Positions 1-10,189 of a DNA stretch of 64,000 bases are shown here, piece after piece (within the stretch, counting starts at the first letter, position 1; each line of letters starts with the position of its first letter). Under the pieces are notes generated by a model. It searched no databases and was not told where the DNA came from. It worked only from the letters and a program-made list of their open reading frames with translations. This stretch comes from Allolobophora icterica. Its lineage: Eukaryota; Annelida; Clitellata; Crassiclitellata; Lumbricidae. The stretch covers positions 36,365,485-36,429,484 of the forward strand of contig OY744611.1 of the NCBI GenBank assembly GCA_963556255.1, written 5' to 3'. Made by a program: the position numbers and the translations under genes.

Positions 1-27
1 ATCCCACATAATTTATGCATCTGAATA

Positions 28-67
28 TTTATATAGCACCTTTTAAGAACCTCTCAAACTGCTTACT
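28..67 (-). repeat. LINE/SINE 3'-tail fragment in SHANK intron
   Basis: The motif TTTATATAGCACC, whose reverse complement is the GGTGCTATATAAA tail of L2/CR1-like LINEs and their SINEs. The rest of 1-492 is AT-rich intron with nothing else recognised. Confidence 0.4.
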
Positions 68-492
68 GCATTTACGTGCTGCTCATACATGCTTGGTTGT
101 TAAGCAATGTGGTTTAGAATTTTTGGCTGAAGTAAAGATATTTGTTGCATCACAGAACGCAAAGTAATCTTATCTAGCCTGAGACCCTCTATTCTGTGTC
201 AATCACCAAATCAATAAAGTAGCAATTAATCAAACACATAATTAATCAGCAAATCAATCAGTTAAAATAATTACTAATAAAAAAAAAATTAATATTAATA
301 ATTATTTATTTACTTATTTGTTACTTGATTTTGCTGCTAATAAACAGACTGAGTTCTATCAAGTAGAAACTAAAGACACATTTTTGCAAAACACTCAATA
401 ATTTGAACCAGAAACTGTTGGACAGCTTCCACTAATGGCACTCCTTAGAGCAGGCAGCTGAACTGAGTAGAAGGGTCAAAACCCCAACTGAC

Positions 493-644
493 CCTCAGAG
501 CATCTTCATTGCCCTTCTGTGATGCAGTGTGCAGAGGTGTCAACCCCTTCTTGTTTCGAAAGTCGAGGTGAGCGCCCCCGCTCACAAGCGCCACCACCAT
601 TTCGACAGGATGTGACATCATAGAGGCCAAGGTCAACGGCGTCT
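493..644 (-). CDS. SHANK: SHANK coding exon 7 (ankyrin repeats)
   Basis: 152 nt between acceptor GGTTCTTTGCAG and donor GTCAGTTG. It completes the Glu codon to give ETPLTLAS, then GGAHLDFRNKKGLTPLH and KGNEDALR. This is the SHANK ankyrin block. The next exon lies beyond position 1. Confidence 0.9.
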
Positions 645-3600
645 CTGCAAAGAACCAGCAACAAGTACAGGACAAATTCTGTTGACAGCCGGCAGCAAGA
701 TCTCGACAATTGAATCAAAAATTTTGTGGTGAATTAATTGTAAGTAATTAATTAATTTTGCTCAGTTCAACAGCCATTTATCTGGTTTAGCCTATAAAAC
801 CAAATTGATCCAACTCTAACAAATTTAATCCACTTTGCAAATTCTGATTAAAATTGAAACTTTAGATTTAATTTATTATGTTCCTTCTTACTTAGAAGTA
901 ACAAGTTAACCTATTTGACTCAGTTACATTTAATGAGATAGTTGAATTTAATTAGGCTAAAATACTTAGATTTAATTAGGCAAAAAAATTTTCAACTGAA
1001 TATGGTTAAAAAGTTCAATTTTAATTAGGTGAAACACTTTACATTTAATTAGGTAAAAAGTTTAAATTCAATGAGGTTAAACTGTTTGTCAACCAACCTC
1101 CTGTGTCACGATCATTAAAATTTGGGTCAAGTCCAGAGCTGGTGAATTTCGTGACCTTGTTTGTGTCTCCCTTCTTCACAGCATCGATCATCTGCTTCAG
1201 ATTGGCCTACAAGGAACAGCACATTAATAGTTATTTATTATAATTATTATTCTCTTCTTATTTGTTCCAATGCTGGTCTGCACATCGGACAATGCAGCTT
1301 CTCCATTCGTCTCTGTCCGTCACCAGTCTTCCGGCATCATACCATGACATCCCCAAGTACATCCTCAAGTCATCTCCGATGGTCTCTGGCCAATTCTTCC
1401 ATGGTCTTCCCCTTCTTTTCCCTTCAGGGATCCAGATCATCATACCATTATGTCTCTGTTAAACGCCACTATCTAATGAGAAAGCATGAGTTGATGGGAC
1501 TGAGCAGTCGAGTGAAGGACTTGCTCAAGGTCCCTACACAATAACCATCTCTATACTCTCAACGTTACAAGGTGAGAGCTCTAATCAATCAGTGACTGTG
1601 TCCCATGGTACACATAAAGGAGGATTAGGAAAGGCTTATTAAAAAAAGATCAAGACAGAGACTTAGGAAGGCCTAAAAGAGAAGGGTGTAGAGGACAGTG
1701 TTATTTAAGTTAACTAAAACTGAAAGTGACTTTAAGTTAACTGAAAAGTTCTAATTCAGTTAACTGAAACTAAAACTAAAACTGAAAAGTTCTGAAAACT
1801 GAAACTAAAACTAAACTGAAAAGTACAAAACTACAACTAAAACTAAACTTGAAAGTTGAAAACTGAATTAATTTTTCTTGTGTGGCGCACAGACTGAGTG
1901 GCAGACATGTCTGCAACAGTTAGCGGCGCACATACTGATCGGTGCACATGTCTATAAGCAATATCGGTTAAGCAAACATCCGTTTGAGTCCTTTCTCTGT
2001 CAGATTTCTCGTTAGCGGTAATAGACTAGGCTTGGAATCTCAAAATGACCTTTTTAGAAGGAAATCATGTAACAATTTGAATTTGCTACTAGGTGTTTCT
2101 ATACTAATTTGACCCTGCTGAAAACGAAAAATCGCGGTTAGCAAGCTGGATTTTTAGCTGTTGAATGATAAAACAAGATGGCGGCAAAAATGGTGGCCCG
2201 TATTTTCATATGGTTATGAGTTAAGTTATGTATGCGATGGAAGCATGATGTTAGAATCTAAATTAACATTTTCCGAATCAAGGAATGTGATGGAATTAAA
2301 GACATATGTAGCACTGCCGCAAAAGAAAATGACGGACAAAATGGCGGCCAATGTCTTCAAATGGCTATAAAACAAAATGGCGGACAAGATGGCGGCCGGT
2401 CTGGAGTAGTGTTTTCTTGGTCAATGCATGAAATTTTTTTATATCTTCTGATTGCAGTTGAACCATGTTATACATTACGTATGCAATATTTATGTTCATG
2501 ACTTGACTGATATAATTATAGACTCCAGCTATTTCAAGCATTGTTGCAGTCAATGCAATTGCACATATGTGTACATGGCAAGTTCGCACTTCGACAGGAG
2601 CAGCGCTTGGTGCAACACTTATCAACTTCGCATGATTTACAGTAGACAAACTCTATACACGACTGTGGCACAGGATTATTTGTAGACCACACTGGTGCGT
2701 GAACACCTTCTTCATAACACTCCATCCTGATGAGGCTGGCGTTGGAGCCATTTTGGTCGCCATCTTGTTTTCCATGCAACCGTTAAAACTCCAGCTGGCT
2801 AACCGCGATTTTCGTTTTCAGCAGGGTCAAATTAGTCTAGAAACACCTAGTTGCAAATTGTTATGATTTGCTTCTTACAGTCATTTCTAGAGACTTTTTT
2901 AAATTCCAAGCCTAGACTATGAACCTATTTTTCAAATGCAGTCAATTATCAATGATGTGATTTGACCATGAAAGCTAATCAAAATGAATGAATGTCATTA
3001 ATAAAATATGAAATTCAGTTGCTTCTGTGGAATGCGCACAAAACTAAATTAAAACTCGAAAGTTTTGAAAACTGAAACTAAAACTAAAACTGAAAAGATT
3101 TGAAAACTATAACAAAAACTAAACTGGAAAGTTTTAGCAAAACTAAAACTACAACTGAAACTGAAAAGTTAACTGAAACTTAAATAACACTGGTAGAGGA
3201 TGATTAGAAAATGCCAATAAAATTACACCTACACAAAAGAGGAAAAGGAATACTTGTTGGAAAGTCTAAGAGGAAAAGGAGGAATGGGAAGAGTAACAGA
3301 AAGGAATTAATTTTCCAGTAGACAGTGAACAGATCTTTAAATCAAAAGACCTAAAGAAACACAAAATTAAAAACTGCTTAGAAATCACACGAACTAACGG
3401 CTACTAATGTGACTCGGCCTCATATGATTGACAGTTAATATGACTGACAGCTGGACACCCACTGATCAAACAGATCAGCCAGATAGAGTGAGCAATGGAT
3501 TATACCTTTACATGAATCTGTTTCATTTTCTTCGGATTAACCTGCATCTGTTTATAAATGCGTCGTTTGAACTTGAACTACAAAATCAAACATAAATATT

Positions 3601-4654
3601 GAGCAGCTACAAAAATGCTCAACCATACTTTATATCACATTACTTAACAACTATAAAAAGAGAATAAACAAGCTCACTGACAAACTGCAGTAAGTAACAT
3701 TGAAACATATGACAGTACAATTATCAAGATCTTATAGAACACTGTTAGGCACTGCTCATTTTTACAGCTGCCCCCTATGGAGTGGAAGGCTGAGTCTACC
3801 TGTAGGCAGTTTACGTGTATCGAACCACGTCTTTCAAGATCTTATGTTCTTCAAGCAAGAGTGTTACCATTTGTCTATACCCCCTCGATTCCAGAAAATG
3901 GCAAAATATCAAAGAAAATTGCGACTGAAGAATTTTCAAAGCAGGTAACTTGGTGACTTACTATAAAATTATTCTAATCTCATCCAATATTTAATCCATA
4001 ATCCAAAACGCAATCGAGTCGACTCTAAGTTACAGCCCAAGATCTTCTAACCTAACAGCTTCCATAGTGCTGTAAACATCAATTCCTTGCTTTCATACCC
4101 TTGATCCTCTGTTGACGATCAATCGCAATGACCATACCTCTCGATATCAAGGTGCCTTACCTTACAATATTAATCTACCTTATATCATGATACTAAGGTA
4201 CCTACCTCAAGATACCCGATGGGTCCAGGGAGGGGGTATTCCCTTAAAGGGCGCTCCTCATCCAAGAACTTGCCTGCTCGGCCGAGCATTGGAGGACAGA
4301 AGAGACCATAGTTGAAGCCATCCTTCAACGTCTATGACATAAGAAAACAACAAACACATTCTGTAAATACATTTCTATGACAAAAATAATCAATGCATAA
4401 GCGTAAAACATGTAACCATATTTTTTCACTCAGTACTAAGGGTGGCAAAATATAATAAAATACAGTCTGGGTACAATAGCCAAATGGAGTGGGTACCCAA
4501 CCATCCATCATGGAATAAATACTTTAATATAAACTATAAAGTAATTGCGTGCGATTGTTCTTTACTAATTCAAACACTGCTCCATTTAGCCGTGGTTGGA
4601 CTGGGAGCACTTCTGAGTAGCTTATCTTGATGTGTTGCTATATAAAAAATCCTC

Positions 4655-4687
<33 letters not shown>

Positions 4688-6523
4688 TATGCACTGTGTA
4701 CTATAGTCAGCTCATCCCTTGCCAGTCATTAGTAACTACTATAGAGCTGTCAAGACCTTAGTAAAATACATCCATCCCTCATACTTAATATTCATTCTGA
4801 ACTGGTACTCGACTACCGTGTCACTCTCTCATTGGATGAAATTAATATTTCAATGTTTACACGTTGGATGCACAAATTTCAGGTGGGAACATTAATAAAT
4901 GTATTTAATAGCAAATCGGCAATATAATTCTCAGATGCATTTCTGTGTTGTAAAGTTTGATTGCTTAAGGAAGGGCCGTTGCAAAAACCGGTGAACTTGT
5001 CATAGGGGCAAAATTAATACTTCCAGATGTGAATGAAGAACCAAACCTATGTTCAGTAGTGTCAATGGGGGGCCCGATAGCGCATTGGATAACATCTGGC
5101 GTAGAGTGCGAGAGGTACAGAGATCGAGTCCCATAGGCGGACATGCTTTGTAGGTTGCAATTTGCGCCGTGTATTGCATGCTGTCTGTTCTGTTAGTAGT
5201 TACGGTTTATCGCATAACATGTACGTGTACAGCGCAGTGCGTTTGCAGGCGCTTAATTAAAGAATAAATAAAAAATGAACTCAGATAAATTATGATAACT
5301 GAGTAAGCAGTCCTCTTGCAATGGTTTAAGACGTGCTCAGTCACTTCGATAAGAGATGCCGTGATGTTTAAATCAATTTTGCTGTTATGAATAGTTTCAG
5401 TACCTTTGCAAGAGATGAAAGAATCTGTTGTTTGGCCAACCAGACTGTGTCATCCGGGTGAAACTGAAGGCATTTCTAATGACAATAAACAATCAACATG
5501 GTATCAATTAATGCACTGTCAAAGCCGGCCTTCAATAAGCATTCAATAATATGGAGAATTTATATAGCGCCTCTTCAAGGTTATCTATTCAGAAGCACTC
5601 CCGATCCAACCCCGGCTGAAAAGCATCCCTCTTAACTGAAATCATTCCTTACTTGAAATGAAACTCTCCAGGAAAGTATCTCACCAGAACTGTCCTCTCC
5701 TCACCTGAGCCTACTATATCTTCCCTTGTCTCACATGCATCTATCCTACGGGGAGGGGGATAGATGAATGATAACACTCTTGCTCGAAGAACATAAGATC
5801 TTGAAAGATGCGGTCCGATTCCCGTAAGCTCTCCATAGGTTGACTCAGCCTTCCACTCAATAAGGAGTAGCTGTGAAATGAGCGAGCGCCTAACAGGCTG
5901 CCAAGACGTGTATTGCATAAGATCTTGATAATCATAGTCTCATATGGTTCAATGTTACTTACTGAGGTTTGTCAGTGAGCTTGTCAGTAAACACAAATAC
6001 ATTATATATACCTGAACTATCTCACTTGAATGTAGCTTACCTGCCCTTATCTTACCTACCTCCCATAAACAAATCATGAATTTGGGAAGACCAAAGGTCC
6101 AAGGCACTCAACCTACCTGAGAGTTCAACTCTGGCACCGAAATTCTCAGGTAGACCATTGTGTCACCTGAATTTGTTGACTCAACTCCCGAGTCAACTTC
6201 CTGCTCACTTGTCAGACTTGTGCTGTCCATATCGATCACCGTGGCAACATCAGAGTTGCCTGTAGCAACCACAGCTGTAAATCAACAAGCAGTGTTTCGA
6301 TAACATGCATCAATTTCCTCATCAATCTTTCTCAAATTCCCAAAACCAAACTCAAAGACTACCTCTCTCTCTGTCTCTCTCTCTTTCTCTCTGTCTCTCT
6401 GTCTGTCTGTCTCTTTCTCATGCTTGTATAATATAATGCAATATTGTTAATTTGTTATTTTTAACAAAACTGTAAACTTCACAAATTCAAGATTCCATGT
6501 AACTTACAAAACATGTCCTCCAT
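493..6523 (-). CDS. SHANK: SHANK postsynaptic scaffold gene, 5' part (7 coding exons, runs off the window)
   Basis: Coding exons, in transcript order, are 6523-6508, 6274-6117, 5475-5404, 4331-4206, 3577-3506, 1206-1098 and 644-493. All have GT-AG borders and matching phases, giving 235 codons from the start MEDMF. Residues about 47-140 are the SHANK N-terminal SPN (ubiquitin-like, Ras/Rap-binding) domain; recognisable pieces are KCLQFHPDDTVWLAKQ, NYGLF, GRAGKFLDEERPLREYP and FKFKRRIYKQ. Ankyrin repeats start near residue 149 (ANLKQMID, GLDPNF, TGETPLTLAS, GGAHLDFRNKKGLTPLH). In this family the N-terminus folds against the ankyrin repeats, and the protein links receptors and actin regulators at synapses or junctions. 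Later ankyrin repeats, SH3, PDZ, proline-rich region and SAM must lie outside the window. The reading from exon to exon follows vertebrate SHANK closely, so identity is secure. The exact start is less certain, since an internal Met lies at residue 21. Confidence 0.92.
1098..1206 (-). CDS. SHANK: SHANK coding exon 6 (first ankyrin repeat)
   Basis: 109 nt between acceptor CCTTGTAG and donor GTTGGTTG. It encodes ANLKQMIDAVKKGDTNKVTK, then SGLDPNFNDRDTG, and ends in the first base of a Glu codon. This matches the ANLKKF...GLDPNF...TGE segment of SHANK ankyrin repeat 1. Confidence 0.92.
1230..1450 (-). mobile_element. LINE 3' end fragment (reverse transcriptase C-terminal tail)
   Basis: On the minus strand, 1443-1258 encodes GKRRGRPWKNWPETIGDDLR, then a GMSWYDA...DRDEWR pattern. 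This is the familiar extreme C-terminus of many invertebrate LINE polymerases (GKRxRGRPxxTW...DRxxWR). An AAT-type low-complexity tail follows the stop at 1255-1230, as expected for a 5'-truncated LINE insertion. It lies next to SHANK exon 6 and is not a host exon. Confidence 0.65.
1696..3192. mobile_element. hAT-type DNA transposon, non-autonomous, 1.5 kb, in SHANK intron
   Basis: Terminal inverted repeats are CAGTGTTATTTAAGTT on the left and its complement on the right. The element is flanked by identical 8-bp target duplications GTAGAGGA at 1688-1695 and 3193-3200. Long subterminal inverted repeats pair 2027-2151 with 2791-2920. Between them lie GATGGCGGC-type repeats and a Cys-rich coding remnant. 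CAGTG ends with 8-bp duplications are diagnostic of hAT elements. No transposase was recognised inside. Confidence 0.85.
2534..2779 (-). pseudogene. Cys-rich tail remnant of a transposon-associated protein
   Basis: The 81-codon frame contains PVWSTNNP, then a Cys-rich block (YCKSC, KRCSC, LPCTHMCNC). It resembles the C-terminal Cys-rich tail of a widespread repeat-associated protein family of invertebrates, in which a W(S/T)TLPEA-like segment precedes CKC..C..C repeats. An upstream part of the same family appears at 46013-46465. The assignment is from memory of the pattern; no family name is claimed. Confidence 0.45.
3506..3577 (-). CDS. SHANK: SHANK coding exon 5
   Basis: 72 nt, phase 0, between acceptor ATTTTGTAG and donor GTATAATCC. 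It encodes FKFKRRIYKQ and a basic linker ending IHVK. This corresponds to the RYKRRVY...LHTK linker between the SPN domain and ankyrin repeats in vertebrate SHANKs. Confidence 0.92.
3655..3890 (-). repeat. Dispersed repeat R1, copy 1 (inverted)
   Basis: About 235 bp. It is the reverse complement of sequences at 5745-5995 and 12451-12692; shared landmarks include GAGCTTGTCA, CAGCCTTCCACTC and AGATCTTGA. It lies in the SHANK intron between exons 4 and 5. No coding capacity or terminal structure was recognised. Confidence 0.7.
4206..4331 (-). CDS. SHANK: SHANK coding exon 4
   Basis: 126 nt, phase 0, between acceptor TGTCATAG and donor GTAGGTAC. It encodes the SPN segment with NYGLFCPP, GRAGKFLDEERPLREYP and a Gly/Pro turn. 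This is the most conserved stretch of the SHANK N-terminus. Confidence 0.93.
4659..4688. repeat. (AAT)n microsatellite
   Basis: About ten AAT units in the SHANK intron between exons 3 and 4, probably the tail of a decayed retroelement. Confidence 0.8.
5071..5275 (+). mobile_element. tRNA-derived SINE-like element
   Basis: The head has a pol III A-box-like TAGCGCATTGG (5078-5088) and a B-box GATCGAGTC (5122-5130), 44 nt apart as in tRNAs. An unrelated body and an A-rich end (AATAAATAAAAAATG) follow. No tRNA cloverleaf is intact. Confidence 0.5.
5404..5475 (-). CDS. SHANK: SHANK coding exon 3
   Basis: 72 nt with phase 0 borders, between acceptor GTCATTAG and donor GTACTG. It encodes KCLQFHPDDTVWLAKQQILS and four more residues, which match the conserved core of the SHANK SPN domain. 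Confidence 0.92.
5545..5580 (-). repeat. LINE/SINE 3'-tail fragment
   Basis: The reverse complement reads GAGGCGCTATATAAATTCTC, the conserved 3' tail of L2/CR1-type LINEs and mobilised SINEs. A near-identical longer copy (about 50 bp) is at 35771-35822. Confidence 0.5.
5745..5995 (+). repeat. Dispersed repeat R1, copy 2
   Basis: Same family as 3655-3890 (inverted) and 12451-12692 (direct). Shared segments include GACTCAGCCTTCCACTC, CAGGCTGCCA and GTTTCAATGT/GTTACTTACT. It is intronic in SHANK. Confidence 0.7.
6117..6274 (-). CDS. SHANK: SHANK coding exon 2
   Basis: Acceptor TTTACAG before 6274 and donor GTAGGTTG after 6117; 158 nt. It encodes an acidic, Ser/Thr-rich leader (residues 7-46), then VYLRISVPEL, the first strand of the SPN domain. 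Confidence 0.85.
6508..6523 (-). CDS. SHANK: SHANK coding exon 1 (start codon)
   Basis: ATG at 6523-6521 followed by codons for MEDMF and one extra T. The donor GTAAGTT lies at 6507-6501. The single T joins CT at the head of exon 2 to give Ser, so the phase fits. This is a 16-nt coding stub with 5' UTR upstream. The start is supported by phase and donor quality, not by homology. Confidence 0.6.
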
Positions 6524-6982
6524 GGCGAGACACGAAATGTCTCCTCTAACTGTACGTGCACTCAGTAACTGAGAAAAAACACAGAGAGGAAGAGACAGTC
6601 GTATGTTCAACAGACACAGACCGGCACACAACATCCTCCGGCAATACCAACTCACATGTTCATGATGAATGCCGCCCGACTGTCATTTTTTTTATAAAAA
6701 TTATACTGCCTACGCTCCTACAGTATGAATGGACAGACTAGAATGCCATCTCCAATTTCGAGAACTCTCAACAATTTTAAGGGTACCACTCGGTTAACGA
6801 CCATCGATTGATGCATAGCGGCCTCTATTACCGCTGTGTTTTAAAAGCAGCCGAAAGTAGACAAGAAACTTATAAAAGTTGTAACCTGTGCTATTCCGTG
6901 TGGTGTTTCTTGTATTTTCCATAATTCTACCTCTATTTACTACTTTGTAATGTAGCCTTAAGCAACTAAAAATGTCAATTGT

Positions 6983-7608
6983 GACTTGCTCTGGCAAAAG
7001 GAGGCTGCTATAAAAAAAATTTGTTTAGTATATTTTGGGCTTAAAATGATAAATAATAATTTCTGTCTAAAATGTTGAAAAAATTATTATTCTATCTTTA
7101 TTGGTTCCAGAGATATGAATTTTATAATGTTTTGCTACTCGGAAGTACAATTTCGAGGAAAATGCACGCAAAGTTTGTTATCTTAATACAAACTAAACAT
7201 AATTCGCAAAGTTTCAGTGTTTTTAACCTTAAACTTATGGATATCACTATGGAAACCTGCCAAATGAGGCTATTTTTAGCAAGCTGAAGGCATAAACTTT
7301 CCAATGAGGTATTACACATGGTATTACTAACAGAATGAAGGCCATAAAATACTTTTTAAACTGGTCCCAAAAATTATTTTAAATTCCCGGATAATTTTGA
7401 TCAATCACACAAATTTCATAAATTAAATTTGTCATGAAATAGGTGAAATATTATTAAATCGATTTTTTCATAGAATATAGGAACTTATTTATTGATATAT
7501 GCAAAAAACAATAATTGGAAAATTTACACCTGATTGGTGTTCAGGGTAATATCTCTTGTTTTATCATTGGCGACTTCCACCTCCTTTCACCAGAGCAAGT
7601 CACAATTT
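6983..7608. repeat. Element with about 29-bp inverted ends
   Basis: AATTGTGACTTGCTCTGG followed by AAAGGAGG near 6978-7005 recurs inverted at about 7577-7607, enclosing about 600 bp of AT-rich DNA. Target duplications are not evident, so the class is unknown. It lies just upstream of SHANK coding exon 1. Confidence 0.5.
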
Positions 7609-7660
7609 ATATAGCACCATACCAACGAAGATGCGCAATCGTAGGAGTGCCTTTGTTGTC
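7605..7660 (-). repeat. LINE/SINE 3'-tail fragment
   Basis: TTTATATAGCACCATACCAA, the inverted GGTGCTATATAAA tail motif, directly abuts the inverted-ended element at 6983-7608. Confidence 0.35.
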
Positions 7661-8212
7661 TCTGACGTCATTATCATAGTCCGTCAAAAATTAAACCGCG
7701 TAAAAATTCTTCAGTAAAACGAAAAAAATTACTTAGCCAACCAATAACTCGGTTTGGTGCAAACTGCTGTAACTTGATGTTACAGTTCCTTTGCAAAAGA
7801 ATGCAGCAGACACCACATAGCAGGTGAGATGTCGAGGTCATCACCCAAGAACCTTCTAATAGCAGCAAGACATTAACGCCGGAGTCTTGGTAGACCACGC
7901 GCTGGGAGCAGATGCCTAAAATGTGGGATAATTTATCACCAAGGAAGAATTCGATGCAACACCATCTGGTCCTCGCATCTGCTCCTGAAATAACCTGAGC
8001 AAGCCACCACGAAACTTCCAGAGGAGTGCACAGAGAAGAACATCCATGTCACACAGTTGCTTTTAACTTTTTCTTCGACAGTTCACTTTATGTTCATAGC
8101 CGAAAAGTATAAAAACGGGTTTAGCAAACGCTGATAGTAAACTCACAAATCACAATTAATACCAAAGTCTGGTATTAAGCATGCAAGCTCCGATTTCAGC
8201 AATTATCCGCTA

Positions 8213-8536
8213 ATTAGATAATTACATGAGACAAAGAACAGTCCCTTAAGCTAGCCCTGAGGCAGCCACGGGTATGAAGTGTTAACGACTTCATTTTCTT
8301 AGCCTCGGCATATGAGGGTGGGTAGCCAGACCTCTCCCTCGCCGTCTCATCTTCCCACTGACAGTGTACGGTCAGTGTACTATCAGCTCGATTAAATCGA
8401 GCTGAGTTGGCTAGGAGGTGCAAGTGGAACAGAAATCTCGAACCAAATTTCTGCCCTGGCGGGGATTTGAACCCCCGACCCCTCGATTGAGAGTCTAGCA
8501 CGCTAACCTCTATAGTCTATACTACCGAGCACCCTC
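8213..8536 (-). mobile_element. tRNA-derived SINE
   Basis: The minus strand begins with a tRNA-like head containing GTTAGCGTGCTAGAC and the B-box GGTTCAAATCC (about 8530-8455). A body follows whose end (GAGGCTAAGAAAATGAAGTC, TTAACACTTCATACC) is related to the end of the SINE at 50580-50925. Base pairing of the head is degraded, so it is not a working tRNA gene. Confidence 0.6.
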
Positions 8537-8689
8537 AAGATAATTACATAAACACAGAATTAACTATCAGGACCAGCCAGTAAACGGACGGTTATAATTA
8601 CTGCTCAAGCTAATCAACTGACAAAGAAAAATGGCACAATCAATCCCAAAATATCGTTTACAGATTAAACTCATATCATCCACGTAGAG

Positions 8690-8995
8690 GAGGGGAGGTA
8701 GAGGAGGAGGTGGTGGCAGGACGAGGAGGAAAAGAAGGAAGAGTATGAGTAAGAGGAGGGGAGAGAAAGAGTTGAAACATGAGGGTAAGGAGGATAAATA
8801 GGAGGAAGAGTTGAGGGACCAAAACAGCTGACATAAATTGGAGAGCGATTTCGGAAGGAAACAAGGACGGAGGAGGCTGAGGTGGAATCATAGCAACATG
8901 GTACGGAGAAGGAGGAATAGGAGAAGGAAGACATGGAGGAAGACGAGGAGGAGGAGGAAGAGGAGGAGGAGGAAGACAAGGAGGAGGAGAAGACA
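8690..8995. repeat. Purine-rich (GGA/GAA) low-complexity tract
   Basis: About 300 bp of GAGGA/GGAAGA repeats. It gives long Ser/Pro/Arg-rich frames on both strands that are compositional artefacts. Confidence 0.8.
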
Positions 8996-9931
8996 ATGCT
9001 TTGTGTCACCAGGTGGCGAGTCATAGGGTAGAGTGCATAGCGGGGTCAGAGGCAAGCCAGCTGGTACTCGTGTGTAGGCGGAGGGTAAGGGTGGAGGGAT
9101 AGGATCGGGTAGGGTAGGGGAGAAGGTTGAGCGCAACTCATGACTAACTGCTATCAGTTGATTAGAATCAGCCAAAATCAATTCCACAATGACCTCTGCA
9201 CTATGTCTGTCTGTCTGTGTCTCTGTCTGTCTGTGCACACTTGTGCCTGTACATTTTTCTGTTTGCCTGCTTGTATTTGTGTCTCTGCGTACGTCAACGT
9301 GCCTGTCTGCATGTGTTAATGAGTTCTAGGCTGCTTGTCCCCCCCCCCACCCACCAGTATCTCTCAGTATCTCTGCAATCGCCCGTCCCTCTAGTTTCTA
9401 CGACCCTATTACGAAGCAGACGTCCATCGCCCCCAGGCAACAGCAGAGGCCAGCTGTCCTCGTCAGCTTGCCGAGGGCAATTGTCCTCGGCCGCACACAG
9501 AACGCCTATTAGGCCTGCGCCTGTCTTTGCAACTGTTTCGTCTTACATACTTCTCATTCCTTTCTTATCCAATCTGGAAGGATACAATCAAAATACTTGG
9601 CATAGCCACACCCACTCGCCACACACCCAAACAACTCCCATCCCCCTTGCTTGACTCAGGTAGCTCGCTGTCACCAGCAGCAGAGACCAGGGTTTCAGAC
9701 GGAGGGTTACGACAGACACTCCCGAGTGTAGCCGACCCCTGTGCTCTGCTAATTGCAACTTAAGACGATTCCAGATATTTAAGATTGCTCTGGAATGGCA
9801 GGATTGACTCGAACACAGAATCCGAAACTGGTCCAAAAACAAACATGAATATCAAATTTGTCTTATTTTCAGAAGTATGTGACAGATTCCAACTCACAAC
9901 TTCCAACTGACCCCTTTCCAAATCTCCAAGG

Positions 9932-10189
9932 CAGTGCTTTTTTCAGCCGGAACGGCGTTCCGGCACCTTTTTCAGCTACTAAAAAATAATTTATTTGTTT
10001 TAATAATAAAAACAATAATTTAGTTATTTTTTATTTAATTTAAGTGTTTTTGAACTGTTTTCAGTGTTTATTGAGACCCCTCCCAACCCCAAATACCGTT
10101 TTTCTCGTGAGTTTAGCCCGCCCATAATTGTTGCGTTCCGGAACCTATTGTTCCGTTCCGGAACCTTTTTTTCCAGAAAAAAAACACTG
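9932..10189. mobile_element. hAT MITE, 258 bp
   Basis: Ends are CAGTGCTTTTTTC and GAAAAAAAACACTG. Flanking 8-bp duplications CTCCAAGG at 9924-9931 and 10190-10197 are identical. The interior contains repeated GTTCCGGAACC/CCGGAACGG palindromes and no coding potential. Confidence 0.9.
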
